Assembly (NCBI GenBank): GCA_964019155.1
Contig: OZ025243.1
Coordinates: 29,289,371 to 29,353,370, forward strand
From: Osedax fenrisi
Taxonomy: Eukaryota > Annelida > Polychaeta > Sabellida > Siboglinidae
Reading direction: 5' to 3'
Length of the DNA stretch: 64,000 nt
Positions 1 to 15,808 of the stretch are shown here, one piece after another. Below the pieces are notes generated by a model, which was given only the letters and a program-made list of their open reading frames with translations, had not been told where the DNA came from and searched no databases. Both the position numbers and the translations under genes were made by a program. Numbering within the stretch: the stretch's first letter is position 1; each line of letters opens with the position of its first letter.

Positions 1-493
1 TATTACATACATGTGCATATTTATAATTACAAATAACTATATTACCATAATTGATTTTATTATATTTATTAATGTATTTGTATATTAGGTATAATTACTA
101 ATATATTGTTGTATGGCGATATTATATGTACATATGTATGTATGTTACACATATGTTGACTTATAACGTATTGACATCACACTATAGTCTACTATAGTAT
201 ATGGTGTATACACACAACTATTCACATGAATACACACACATACACATATGTATACATGTACATGGTTACTTTTTAATTGTGTATATGTGACGATAGATAG
301 AATATGTTATATACAATTATAGTAAAGGTGCCAGTTTTATTATAGAAAAACTATTGATAAAAATAGAATTACTTAAGTAGACGAATATAATTAAATGTTG
401 ATCGAAAGAATGTAGGTATACTGAATATGTATTACAGAATATGTATTATGTATATATAAAGATACTAAAGAAAAATGGATACAGAAATAATGT
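1..493. other. AT-rich non-coding stretch
   Basis: No reading frame, RNA or repeat of note. Short TATA/ACATAC-type low-complexity runs only. Confidence 0.6.
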
Positions 494-2340
494 TTATCTA
501 TAGATAAGGATATACGAAATTGTATAAACTCCAAACGTGCCTATCAAACACTCAAAGCTCTCACAAATTCGAGCACGAAGAAGTAAAATAGAGTGATTGA
601 AAATAAAGATGGCGATAGTATCTATGAAGATATTTAAATGGTAAAAAGATGGACAGAATACTATAATGAACTTTATAATCACCCAATAAATCCGGACCAA
701 TATACACTTATTAATCGAGAAGTAGAAGTAAATGATACTTACCGATTTTAAAGTCAGAAGTGGAAAATGATATTAAAAATCTCAAAAAAGGTAAAGCTAC
801 AGGAGTCGACAATATTCCGGGAGAACTGTTTAATAACGGTGGAACACAACTGATCGACACATTCACTGAACTTTTCCAAAACTATTGGATGTAAAGGAAT
901 GGCCAGATCTTTGGACACAATCACTAATAATACCAATTTGGAAGAAGGGAAACCTTAATAAGTGCTAAAACTACAGAATGTTTAGTATGATATCACACGT
1001 AAGCAAGATCTTATTAAGAATAATTATAAATCGCTTAAATCCGATGGTGGAAATTATTCTATCATAAGAACAAGCTGGATTTATGAGGAAAAAAAAAGAA
1101 GAACGACGGAAAAAATATAAACTGTAAAATTATGGCGGAAAAATACATTGAATATAGAAAGAATCTTTGTCAGAATTTTATTTACTTCAAAAATGCGTTT
1201 GACCGTGTATGCCATAAACGACTATGGAATATAATATGATATTTTAATAATGACGGATACCTTATATCAATCATAGAAAACCTATATAAAAAGGCGAGCA
1301 GTGCTGTGATAGCTAACGATACAAGAGGAGACGTCTTTCGGACATCGGTGTGTGACAGGAGTACGACAAGGTTGCCTGTCGCCAACTCTATTCAATATTG
1401 TCTTGGAAAAAATTATGTAAGTCACTCTAAACTACCACACTTCAACCATATATCTATGAGGATATAATATTTGTAACCTAAGGTTTGCAGATGACATAGA
1501 TTTAATGGCAGGATCAATTCTAGAATTACAACAGTTCACAGATATATTATATAACTGTCAGCGGCATACGGTATGGATTCCATACTATGGAAGTGAGTCT
1601 GGAAAAAGTATGATCATGGTAAATGAATTATTAAACATACATTCAAACGTTATAACTATGAACGGTGAAACACTAGAAAAAATCGACAAATTCAAATATA
1701 TGGGAGCTATATTGACAAAAGACGGAAAAAGTGATAAGGAGATACAAATAAGATTGGCGACAGCAAATTAGGTTCTGGTAAACCTAAGTAGGAACCTACA
1801 ATCTGGAAAAAACAGAAGCATCTCATTACGTACCAAGATACACGTATACAAATATCTGATACTCTCTACTATATGGTTATGAAACATGGCTATTAAATGA
1901 AACCCTAGAGAAAAGAATAAATGCATTAGAATCTAAATCATATAGAAGAATCCTAGGAATCTCATACCGAGAAATGAAAACGAATTATTATTTTTCCAAG
2001 AAACGTATTGAAGTAATATGCTCTGTTGAACCATAAAAAGAATGAAATTTGCTCATTTTTGCCACACAATACGAAATGAATCTCTCCATAAAGTAATCAT
2101 GCAAGGTTTTGTAGAAGGAAATAGAGACAGGGATGACCGATAACGAACTGGATGTCTAATATTATAGAATGGACAAAAAGAGATATCGGTGATCTTCTCT
2201 AAAATAAAGATGGGATGAAATATCTCAACCAAAATAAAATAACAATATACAGAGAAACTATCTGTTATAAATGTCTGAGGGTATATGTATATGTAGCATG
2301 GGTAGTCTTTAGACAATTGAACAAATTAAGGTATGCGTTT
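494..2340 (+). pseudogene. Decayed non-LTR retrotransposon (LINE) reverse transcriptase
   Basis: Conceptual translation of the + strand, moving between frames, gives a recognisable LINE polymerase. About 750-870 reads DIKNLKKGKATGVDNIPGEL (pre-RT and finger region). About 895-1075 reads EWPDLWTQSLIIPIWKKG, then IIINRLNP and EQAGF. About 1180-1400 carries a KNAFDRV-like motif (catalytic Asp region) and VRQGCLSPTLFN-like residues across a frameshift. About 1490-1510 reads FADDIDLMAGS, the catalytic box. The thumb and C-terminal region includes DKFKYMGAILTKDGKSDKEI (1681-1740), YGYETWLLNE and YRRILGISYREM, and ends near GTPFVT at about 2350. Stops and frameshifts are frequent, so it is not functional. 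No endonuclease domain is visible, so the copy is probably 5'-truncated. The wording matches a widespread metazoan endonuclease-RT family, but I do not assign a clade. The 88-residue open stretch at 1505-1771 is only a fragment of it. Confidence 0.8.
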
Positions 2341-2472
2341 AAGGAACTCCATTCGTAACCTGTATTATTGGATAATCAATATAATTATCTACGTTTATAA
2401 ATTCCTAATTAAAGTATACATTAACATTATCAGCCGTAGTGTATGATACACTGGCCGTATAGAGTGGTCGCA

Positions 2473-2553
2473 TGACGTCACTGTAATGTTTTTAGATTTA
2501 ATCACAATTAGTCATGACGTACACGATCATCGATTTGTTAGCAGACGTGACGT
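2473..2553. promoter_or_regulatory. Cluster of CRE-like TGACGT motifs
   Basis: A full palindromic TGACGTCA lies at 2473-2480, and TGACGT half-sites lie at 2515-2520 and 2548-2553. These are consensus sites for ATF/CREB bZIP factors. No adjacent gene start was identified, so a regulatory role is inference. Confidence 0.3.
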
Positions 2554-2935
2554 ATGTCATTGTCCAGTATAATTGGATTAAAGATACTGACCACAAGACA
2601 GGCACAACAGTGCATAGTCAGTTGATAAATGTCGTAGATTCGTAATAGGTAATATGTCCTAAAAAACATACTAGTTTGCGGGGGTTGAATTTATATAAAT
2701 AAATATATATATAGATATATTAAAATATCATATAGGTCTATATATAGTTGATATAATAATAGTTAATATTATCATATACCTATAAGTATAGCTACTAGGT
2801 ATACTTAATATATAGTAATACGAATTCTTCCAGCTATAATTTTGGATAGGTATACATTTAATAGTAATAATACATGACTACATCTGTTAGGATCCGTATT
2901 ATTTAAGTATATAATAACAATAGAAATACTAATAA

Positions 2936-5459
<2,524 letters not shown>

Positions 5460-6111
5460 TTAAGGGGATCCCGCACATAACACGCAATTTGCCAATTTGG
5501 TGTATAAATAGATAGGAAAAACATAGGTCCACTAACAAAAATAGAACTGATATTCTATTCATTCAATTGACATAATTGTTTTTGTAATGTATGCATAACA
5601 TATACATGCATAGGAAAATAGAAAGTTATTTTTAATATTATTATTTATTATATTATATATATATATATATCTAAATTAAAAATTAGCGATACTAAAATGA
5701 TGGTTTTTCTATAGAAATTATCATTTTATACAATGAATTCTATAAATTTTATAAATTATCTATCTATTTTACTATTCACGTAATTAAATTCTATATAAAG
5801 CAAAAAAAATTAATATTATAATTATAATAGTTTTTATGTTCTATATTTTTGAATGCACATACCTAGCGCGAAATAATTATTCTGAGAAAACAGCGTTTGA
5901 AGTTTTACAGTATAAAAATGTAATATTGAATAGTATATAATATAGCATTATCTTATCGTCATAAAACACATTTTTACGCCATTTCTAGACTGAATTCATG
6001 TCTAATTTTTTTACAGATACTAAAAAACACTACAATACGTATTATTATGTAATAAAAAAAAATATAAAAAAAATTAATTAGCATTACTTTAAATGTGCGG
6101 GATCCCCTTAA
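5460..6111. mobile_element. TTAA-flanked TIR element (piggyBac-like MITE)
   Basis: The left end reads GGGGATCCCGCACAT at 5464-5478 and its exact reverse complement lies at 6093-6107. Both are immediately bordered by TTAA (5460-5463 and 6108-6111), which would be the target-site duplication. The element is 644 bp without the TTAA, very AT-rich inside, and has no coding capacity. A TTAA duplication is characteristic of the piggyBac superfamily. The terminal bases here (GGGG) differ from the CCY-type ends commonly described, so the superfamily call is tentative. Confidence 0.75.
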
Positions 6112-6543
6112 CGTTGATAATAGGTATGTACATTCAGAAGTTATGGTACATTGGTAATAAAGGTGTATGTTAGATATACATAAACATGTAGCTTTATGAA
6201 GAGTATGAAGAGTATGTATATATAATATAGAGGTATGCGGATCAAACTAGATAAAACGATTAGAAATCGATGTATCTATTATCAATCAGTAATTTATAAG
6301 GATTCATTCCTATGATTGTATGTGTTGTACGTTCACAGAATGCTATTAATCTATATATGAGTTCATATGAATACGTGATTAAATGCAATATACGTTAATA
6401 TATGGTATACTGGGAATATATATATTGAGGGGAAATCTATTAGAGAATTAGGGTTTGGGAAATACTCACATACACTACTACTATATAGGGATTACCATAT
6501 ATTGATCTAATTTATATAAGTATCATTTAAAAATTATAATATA

Positions 6544-6580
<37 letters not shown>

Positions 6581-6604
6581 TCAATATAATGTATGTACTT
6601 GTTA
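6112..6604. other. AT-rich non-coding stretch
   Basis: Nothing recognised apart from a (TA)n tract at about 6546-6577. Confidence 0.5.
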
Positions 6605-7072
6605 GTTTAAGCAAAGATTTTGCGAAGCAAAGATATAACACTCCCTATGCATGCAACGTAATTTAGTAATATCCCCAACCGTTGCTAGCAGTAGTATCGA
6701 AATCACTGAAATAGATTTAGGTTCGGCTCTGTTTGCATACAACAATGTTTTCATTGCTCTATTAAATTACATGCAATATAAATTAACTTTTACTTACTAA
6801 ATATATACTTATAGCATTTAAAACATAAATATCATATTTGTTTGTTATATATTAGTAATGAACACTTAGTTTTCATCATATAAATATTAATTTAAAGCAT
6901 ATTATTTAACATTTTAAAAGTGTATAGTTTGATACGAATTTACATTACAAACAACGCATAGTCCCTAAAAGTAACCTGCTATAGGTGGCACCAGGGTATT
7001 TTGTATACAAATTCGAATTACACGATTTCGCGTAAGTGTTATATCTTTCCTTCGGAAAATATTTGGTTTAAG
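6605..7072. mobile_element. hAT-like TIR element (non-autonomous)
   Basis: Imperfect 31-bp terminal inverted repeats match at 28 of 31 positions. The left end is at 6612-6642, starting CAAAGATTTTGCGAAG. The right end is at 7035-7065, and its reverse complement starts CAAATATTTTCCGAAG. Both ends continue into AAAGATATAACACT. The element is flanked by GTTTAAG direct repeats (6605-6611 and 7066-7072), a probable 7-8 bp target duplication. The CA...TG termini and duplication length suggest hAT. The element itself is 454 bp with no coding capacity. A piece of the same left end recurs at about 53172-53188. Confidence 0.7.
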
Positions 7073-7841
7073 TATATATACTTCCTGTTATATTTACAAT
7101 ATACATATAAGAATATTAATTAATTATACTGAAAAATAATATTACAAAATATATTGATATTGATAATTTATGAATTATGTTATATTATATTTCTATATTT
7201 TATATATTTGTTTATATATAAAATTGTATATATAACTATAGTTATATGATTATTATATAATATTTTATACAATTATTAATATTATAATTACTTATAATAT
7301 ATAATATATAATAATAAAATAATATATAAATATATAATAATATATATAATAAAATAATGAAATCATGATAAAAGAGTTAATTTCATGAAATTATAAAAGT
7401 ATTATTTATATTGTTAATAACTTCTTTATATATTTTAGATAAATATTCATTCAATTATTATCTATAATAAAAAATACACCTTATGCTATATTGTTTTAAA
7501 TGTTTAGTTTGTATAATTAATTAAGAAAGTGTACTTATCTATAATTGAATGACACATTAGTTGAGATCTCTTGTGATTCATCAGCATCCCTAGTATTTGC
7601 ATGGCCTGCATAATAGGCATATCATAGGCATAGGTATATTATGAAATATAGTATGTTTGTAAACAGTTATGATTATAGAATTATATATATATATACAATA
7701 TCATAATGTAGTCATGAGCATATAAAAACGAAGAAGTGTGATGCTTATCTAGTAGTTTACCTATTACACATGCAAGTGTATATATGACGGCATAAATAAG
7801 TTTTTCAATTGAAATTGTAATGCAATTGAAATTATTATATT
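7073..7841. other. AT-rich non-coding stretch
   Basis: No gene. A segment at about 7729-7762 containing ATGCTTATCTAGTAGTTTACCT resembles 27518-27553, suggesting a remnant of the repeat family described at 17.5 and 27.5 kb. Confidence 0.4.
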
Positions 7842-8130
7842 TCATATGTCGGTACATAATACTAAAATACTCCCATACTCGTATATCTCTATTCCTAGAT
7901 AAACTACATTGGCTACCTTTACGACATATAATCCTCTACAAAACCCTACTACTGGTACATAAAATAATTCACCATGATTCTCCTGACTATCTATAGAATC
8001 CCTACTCAAACTTAAATTACTAGTACCACTACACGCTCCACCAATACGTTTATACTTCAACTACTTCCTAAACATAACTTAAATTCAACTAACACTCGCG
8101 TACGACACCACCAACTCCAAACTTCTAGAA
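7842..8130 (+). pseudogene. 3' fragment of a Jockey/CR1/L2-type LINE
   Basis: Translated on the + strand, about 7904-7990 reads LHWLPLRHIILYKTLLLVHK followed by IIHHDSPDYL. This is the motif seen at the C-terminal end of RT ORFs of many CR1/Jockey-type LINEs. About 8010-8060 continues with an LVPLHAPPIR-like stretch before decaying into stops. No RT catalytic core is present, so it is a short 5'-truncated and mutated copy. The open - frame over the same bases is an antisense shadow. Confidence 0.6.
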
Positions 8131-8535
8131 ACTTGTTAACAAATGTTAATCGTTAACGCATTTATTCATACGTACAACATTCATTCCACACGTATATGGA
8201 TGGCCGATTGCAGTTTGCAGCCTGAAAAATGTAAAATGTTAATTTATGTATTAGTAGGCATATATTTTGTGTGATACCAAATAGAGTAGGAATAATATGC
8301 TATCTATAGATATACTATAGTAATGTTATAAATTATATTTAATAAGTTATGTATATATATATATATGTGATTAATATCCAAATTCATAATTTGATTATCA
8401 CTTTTGTAAAATTAAATGAGATTATTTACTGGGTAATTGACAATTACTAATTGTACAATATAATGTACATTATAAATGTATAGAATATGTTGGGGTTACG
8501 TGCATATACTTATGTGTATATTTATTCGTGTATCT

Positions 8536-8536
<1 letters not shown>

Positions 8537-8592
<56 letters not shown>
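8537..8592. repeat. (TA)n microsatellite
   Basis: About 56 bp of pure TA dinucleotide repeat. Confidence 0.95.
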
Positions 8593-8593
<1 letters not shown>

Positions 8594-8740
8594 AGTGTTG
8601 TTCATAAAAACGCTGTCTGCACTGAGGTATACATGTAACATATATGTTATAACACATATATGTAAACACTGTGTAAAAGTTTTAATTAATAAAATCTCAA
8701 GAGAATAAGTTGAAGGTTACGTGTCCTCTAACATATAACC

Positions 8741-8832
8741 AAGTGACGTATGCATACTTCTATATAGGCGCGCGTGTATCTGAAGTAGTGCTGCTGTCAT
8801 GTGACTTCAATGTCACGTGAGGCAGTCACGTG
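8741..8832. promoter_or_regulatory. E-box/bHLH-ZIP site cluster
   Basis: GTCATGTGAC (8796-8805), TGTCACGTGA (8811-8820) and GTCACGTG (8825-8832) are three closely spaced CAYGTG E-boxes with GTCA/TGAC flanks, the form preferred by MITF/TFE/USF-type factors. AGTGACGTA lies at 8742-8750. The surrounding sequence is locally GC-richer and contains GGCGCGCG. No gene was identified next to it. Confidence 0.35.
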
Positions 8833-8958
8833 CAACATTACATCCTACCACATACGCTTACACTGCGTACTATGTGTACGCAGTGCACATATATGCATAT
8901 ACCTATAGGCATACGCAAACTCACACATAAACTAACGTACACAAACCATAGGCAACAT

Positions 8959-8960
<2 letters not shown>

Positions 8961-9015
<55 letters not shown>
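8961..9015. repeat. (TA)n microsatellite
   Basis: About 55 bp of TA repeat following a short 69-residue frame with no recognised features. Confidence 0.95.
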
Positions 9016-9018
<3 letters not shown>

Positions 9019-9679
9019 TATGTAATAACTATTATATAATTCTACTAATTAACGCTATGTATTGATTATATTATAACATTACAACACGTATTCTATAAAT
9101 ACCTATTAATCATTAATTACGTAAAATTGCGTAATCTGATATCGAATTACTTATGGTATGTTATGTAACATCATATTACGCTGATATTTCATCAGATATG
9201 TATCATCGATATATGTGATTTTAAATTTCAATTTAAATTTTCATTATATTATTCATTTAAAATTTAATCTTCACAATTATTAGTAATAATATAATTATAA
9301 CTAGTATATATATATATATATAATTTTAAATAGGTTAAATTATGTTATATATAACACAACTATAGTATTATTCATTGATAATAAGTATGTTACTTTTACA
9401 TAACGTTATAAAACTAATAATACCATATATATATATATAGATGTGGTCAGTATTAGCTCTGCGTAAACACATGCAAATAATACTTAGTCAGCTGATTGAA
9501 TAGATATTGCATGTTTTGTATGTTAAGCACGAACCAATACTAATTAGTACGCCTAACAATGTGCAGGCAATGTATACCCATCACTATTGTATCCACATCT
9601 GTAGTTGTCAATCTGATAACACAATATAGTTTGAAAATGCATACATGTATACACGTTACATGCGTGTATACAGATTAGT

Positions 9680-9751
<72 letters not shown>

Positions 9752-10967
9752 CTAATGTATTAACATGGCTAAAAATAAGTTAATATCAAATTAGTTATTT
9801 ATACATTTTAATAGACACTTTTTTTTTCGTGTATATATAAATTAAATTAATATGTATATATGATAATTAAGATATAATATTTTTCATTAGATATTATACA
9901 TCTATCAATATTGATATTATAAATATTACATATACTTATAACCGACCACCTATATTTCATTACATTAACCATTTATATATTATTATCGTGTGAACACGTA
10001 AGAATAAATATTATTCTATGGTTTTATGTATTCGGGTTACATAACTATGGTTTAATAATAATAATAATCATTATGCAATGATAATAATAATAACTTTAGC
10101 TCTTATAACATGCGTGCACTTAATAAAAGAGAACAAAAGAGAAATGTGTATACATCTATCATCGTATTATGCTTCAGTTATAATGTTTAATTAATTGTTA
10201 TTTCAATCATTAATGTGTGTGCTATAACACATTTAACTTCATATGTGAAGTAACTCACTTATATGCACACTTATATATACTATTAATATTATATACGTAT
10301 AGATGCTATGATTTGTATACAAAGTATACTGCCTAAACATTATTCTAAAACTACTGTAAAACTATATACCATTACATATTAACACTATATTCAGCCAGAT
10401 AGTAGCATTGCACATTTCTCTAGGTAAAAGTATTTCTGTGCATGTTTCGCCACCCTTACTTATTTTTTATAAACGTTATATTGTATACATACAAGGCATG
10501 AATATTACACGAAGATGAATATTACTTATTATTTAACACGATATCGTGATAATATATTCATGTCCCATGTAAGCCTTTTGGATACTTTATAACAATCGAT
10601 ACATATATATAGCTGCAGGAATATCATTTGATACATAGTAATAATATATATATATATATATATATTATACATAAATTCATGTAAATTCATATATATATAT
10701 ATATATACTATAGTTCCATATTACTATTTTGGGTGTGAAAACATATGAATTATTAATGTCTGAACCATATAGAACCTTGGTATAGCACCTTAACCTTGGT
10801 ATAGCATCGTATATTATCGTATCTCTTTATATGGTGTCCACGCATGCGCACTACACTACGAACATGCGCGCGTGTAACACACATTTCAAACTATCGTTAT
10901 CGTAGCTATACAATGTATGCGATACGTATATCTTAAATATATATGCGACTATATATGTAGTTATAAC
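9016..10967. other. AT-rich non-coding stretch
   Basis: Holds a large (TA)n tract at 9684-9749, smaller TA tracts at about 10645-10665, and a POU-octamer-like ATGCAAAT at about 9471. A tandem CCTTGGTATAGCA pair lies at about 10776-10805. No gene was recognised. Confidence 0.5.
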
Positions 10968-10999
10968 TACTACTTTATAGTAATTACTATAAAGTAGTA
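10968..10999. repeat. Perfect 32-bp palindrome
   Basis: The half TACTACTTTATAGTAA at 10968-10983 is followed directly by its exact reverse complement at 10984-10999, so there is no loop. Confidence 0.9.
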
Positions 11000-11384
11000 A
11001 GTACTCCTCTAGGACAAAGTAATGAGTCCTTACTAAGGACAGAATGTCCTCGTTATTTATCAATCGTGCGAACATCATTTACCGCTTTCTAATCCGCTTT
11101 CATCGTATCATGCATGCGTGATTGTATACTATATACATATAGTATACACTGTATACCATCCGATTGTATACATATACGTGGTGTCAAAGGCAAGTGGTTG
11201 CTGCATTACGTGTGTGCTGTGTACTATCGATTTACCGCATGCGGTAATGCATTACCATTTATGGGTGATTTAGTGATTCAAGTACAATACCACTATACTA
11301 TTGTTTTATATAATGATAATATAATATCACCTTTTTATGCATAATATAATTAAGCATATATATATATAAATATATTTGTGTTGA

Positions 11385-11515
11385 AATAGAACCCTATAGT
11401 ATACTATCAAAGTATCAGTTCGAAATAGTATCGTATCAGTTCTGTCCGAGTTCGAAGTTTTATAATTATTTAGTATCAGAATCAGTTCGAAGTTCGAAGT
11501 CTGAAGTTCGATTGC
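11385..11515. repeat. Short interspersed AGTATCAG / GTTCGAAGT repeats
   Basis: The words AGTATCAG or GTATCAGTTC and GTTCGAAGT recur several times, irregularly spaced, just before a (TA)n tract at 11523-11574. This looks like a degenerate minisatellite. There is no coding sense. Confidence 0.5.
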
Positions 11516-11519
11516 AACA

Positions 11520-11576
<57 letters not shown>

Positions 11577-12371
11577 TTAATTAATTAGTCTATTTAATCT
11601 ATGCAATTTTAAACATTTGTAATATAACATATTAATATATAATTTTAATTCAAAATTACTTTAATCAATACCAAATTTAATTTACTTAAATAGTAATATG
11701 ATTGTTTCTCAGAAAGAGGGAATTTCACTAAATCTAAGAAGATAACTTTTATTAATCTATCTCGCAAATAATAAATAAATTATAGTTTATGTCCTTAGTT
11801 ATCTATAGATAATATTAATAACGATATTTGTAATAAAGTGTAAATAATAATATTTTAATAATATATTACAATAAAATATGATTATTTTTATAACTTATTT
11901 TAAACTAACTCACATATACCCTACATTAAATATATGTGTATCTTCTAATACCTGGGTAGTTATCATGGGTATACATGTGTATAGTTCATATTGCATAGTG
12001 TATCAGTGTTACATGATATTACCAAAACTGCACTGAATAATGTCATATATGACAGTATATATATACTGTAAGTAATATAACCTACATCAATATAGCCATT
12101 GTATTTATCATTTAATAACATGTTTATATAAACTCCCCGACAAACGATTTCTTAAATAAATTCCGTTTTAGTTTCCTAATTTATCCTTATAACACATTGA
12201 ACATTATATATTTACTGTGATGCTACTTAAAAGGATGTTTACAGTAATTTTTAAAATATAGACCAATTAACTTTGCAAAACTTTACTTAAATTGTCATGT
12301 TGTAAATATACCATGAACAGTAGTATAATATGGTACTGTACAGGAAATTATAATAAGTATATATACTTGTT

Positions 12372-12690
12372 TTAATATAGAAAGAATAACCTAGTATAAC
12401 TTTTAATTATTTTAATATATTGATTTAATTGTTATTGATGTAAATTAATTATTAATTATTATTTTACTTTTATATTCAAGTTAATATACTGATTTTAATA
12501 AACAAAATATTATTTTAAAAACTAAAACTATTTAAGTAATGCTATGTATTTTTCTAAATTATCATAATCTCATTCAATTGACACATTGAACTACAATTTT
12601 AATCGTAATTATATTGATAATATAATTTGAAATCATGTTGAACTAATTGCCCAATATTGAATATATAGCAATTGAATATTGATTAAAGTG
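12372..12690 (+). repeat. Dispersed repeat family, copy 1
   Basis: About 320 bp collinear with 18576-18895. Shared words include TTAATATAGAAAGAATAA at the start, ATCATAATCTCATTCAA, TATATTGATAATA and ATCATGTTGAACTAATTGC near the end. The two copies are in the same orientation. No coding sense is visible, so they are probably fragments of one non-autonomous element. Confidence 0.7.
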
Positions 12691-12874
12691 TGTATTCAAT
12701 ATTAAAATGTTATTATTGAATTTAGAATTTAGTTTAGAACTTTAGCTGAACTTAAGTTAATTAGTTACCATTGACTTAAGTTGAACTTAAATTTTGAACT
12801 TAAGTTTTTGATGTAAGTTGAATTCTGGGTTATTCTATATAGGAATAGAAAATACTTTATATGTCCCTTATTTT

Positions 12875-13140
12875 TCTATACCAAATCATAAAAAATCCTT
12901 TATTTTGTCCTTATGTTTCCTTAGCAGGATTAAGAAAATTAGTTATTTTGTACTTATTTTTCCTTAGCAGGATTCAGAAAGTTCGTTATTTTGTCCTTAT
13001 TTATCCTTAGCAGGATTCAGAAAGTTCGTTATTTAGTCTTTATTTATCCTTAACAGGATTCAGAAAGTTCATTATTTAGTCCTTATTTATACTTAGCAGG
13101 ATTCTGAAAGTTCGTTATTTTGTCCTTATTTATCCTTACA
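12875..13140. repeat. 43-bp minisatellite
   Basis: Units starting TCCTTAGCAGGATT recur at exactly 43-bp spacing (12918, 12961, 13004, 13047, 13090 and a partial one at 13133). They share TTCAGAAAGTTCGTTATTTT in the middle. A degenerate unit precedes 12918. The copies differ at a few positions. Confidence 0.9.
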
Positions 13141-13621
13141 CAGTGACTAATAAATCCCTGTAAATGTCCTACACACATGTAAAATAGATAGACAGATTGT
13201 TACACTTTAGGACCTCTGCAGGAGTCCTTAGCAGGGTATCCTGCAGGACACCTGTGCAGTAATAATTTTTTATCGGGTCATATAGGGATTAATACCATTA
13301 TCTGAACGTACACTATATATAATTATAGGAATAATCCTTATAGTTTAAACCATATTAATAGATACATTGATATATTATCTTCACGTCTACCTTATATTAT
13401 CTATATATGTATCGACTAGATTTCCAATATAATTGTAAATTCCGAGTAAAAGAACACAAATTACACGTCATATAACACTTTTTATTTTATTTTTAACAAG
13501 CTTATTAGAAATCAAAATTCAAAACATGATAAAGTATATAATATTATAGGTACATGTAATGGTTATTTATAATGCAAAAGGTTCTGACTGGTACAGCAAT
13601 ACCCTTTATCTTTATTACCCC

Positions 13622-13659
<38 letters not shown>

Positions 13660-14252
13660 TATATAATTTTATATACAGTTATATTTATAGAGTATAGTAT
13701 ATAATGTTTATAATATTTAGTATATAAAAAGCTAACCACTTCAACTGTGTATACGATTAATAGTTATAAACATTAGATATATAAAGTATAGAGTTAATTG
13801 TACCTATTTAATCATTGGAAATTTGTTTACACCTCTATATATATATATATATATATATATTGTATAATTGCATTATACAACTTATAACAATAATAAACAG
13901 TTTATATTATTGAATATATTCTCAAAAAAGGTTCTCTTAATAAGTATGATTTTCTAAAGGATAGTTTCCAAGCAAAGTATTTCTCATATCTTATTTTAAT
14001 AGGTTAGCCTATATTATTAATAATAGCCTACCATTGTTCCATTATAAAAGGTGTTTATAAAATAGTACTCAACTGTACACTCTTTAACTAGTCTAGTAAA
14101 TAATCTTTTTATAACAATTTATAATTAACAATGCATTCACCTTACTATAATTTATCATTGCTATATAAATAATAATATCTTTATTTATTCTATTAGAATA
14201 AGAAACAAAAGTAAATAACTAAAATATATGGTTAGTTGTAGTTTCAATGTAG

Positions 14253-14292
<40 letters not shown>

Positions 14293-14563
14293 TGAATGAA
14301 TGAATTAATTCAGTTTATAGACAAAGTATAAGGAGGATCAGTGAAAGCGATTAGCTTTATTGATTCGAAACATAAAATATATATATATATATATATATAA
14401 TCCAACTATGGCTCATAATATCTATGTAATTAAACATCGCAAGTGTTCTTATAATTACAAATTTAATTATTTATTCTGTAGTCATTTATATCTAATTCAT
14501 CTATTATATACTATATTTTAATTATATATAATATATATAGGAATATATATAGGAATATATTTA

Positions 14564-14608
<45 letters not shown>

Positions 14609-15329
14609 AATTTAAAATAAATGAAATAATAACCATTTAAAATAATAAAATAACCCGGAAATAAATAAACAAATAAAGTAATAATGAAAAACAATATAAG
14701 TATTGTAGGTTGATTCCTGTGATCAATCTTTGGATAGCTTTATGTAATGCCTTATTAATTGTCTGGATGAGTCTATAGACTATTATAATAGATGGTGGTA
14801 TTTATTCCATATATTAGGTTTAATATATATATAAGGGCTCGAGTATTAATTTGTGAGGTATTGATAATAGAGGCAGATATGATATTAGAAGCATGGTTTT
14901 TAAGTTAGGTATGTAATATCACTGTACTAAAGAAGCATATATGTATACATATAGAAGGTAAATTATAATAGTATATATAGGAATTAGCAATAGTATTCGG
15001 TATTTGGTTATAAATATATTTTTTATTAATAATTGTATTATATAAAATCAGTAAATATACATTATATTTAAAATGATATATATATATATATATATTGATA
15101 CATAAGCGTACATATGAGGGTGATACATGCACATTTATAAATACAACCGTATACAACTAAATATTAAAATGTGTAAAATATGTACACTATTTTTTAATTA
15201 TTTAAAAAAAACTAATATATCAGTATATTACTCAATTTTAAACTTAATTTTAAATCTTTTAATATCCATAACTTTTGATCTACTAGATTCATTTATATGA
15301 ATCTTTCAGAACTTCATCAACGATATTTC

Positions 15330-15381
<52 letters not shown>

Positions 15382-15808
15382 GTATTACCTCAAATTTAGT
15401 TACTTGAAATTACTTGAAATGTTGTTATTTTAAAATTAGTGTTTTATAGGTCTCTTTCCCATCATCTTATAATTATCATTTAATTATATAATTTAATATA
15501 TGTATATATATATATATATATATAGATCTAAATATATTTAATAAATCATATTTTTTTTTATTTAATTCAGATTTAATAAATACAAATTGTTCTATATTCA
15601 CCATGTAAATATTCTTTATAGATATATGTTTCACCGGATCTTAAAAAGTGTAAAAACCCGTAAGGTAAATGTGAGAAACTAAAGGAATACATAGGTTGAG
15701 AGTTATGCGGATTACTAATAAATTACGTAATGCTGATATACAACTATTATAGTTTCACTTTGATATCATTCAATGAAACATCACAGAATACATTAAATTA
15801 TTTATAGT
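13141..15808. other. AT-rich non-coding stretch with TA tracts
   Basis: Contains an imperfect palindromic segment rich in CTGCAGGA/TCCTGCAG (about 13206-13255) and (TA)n tracts near 13626-13654, 13838-13860, 14259-14289, 14565-14600 and 15334-15379. No gene was recognised. Confidence 0.5.
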
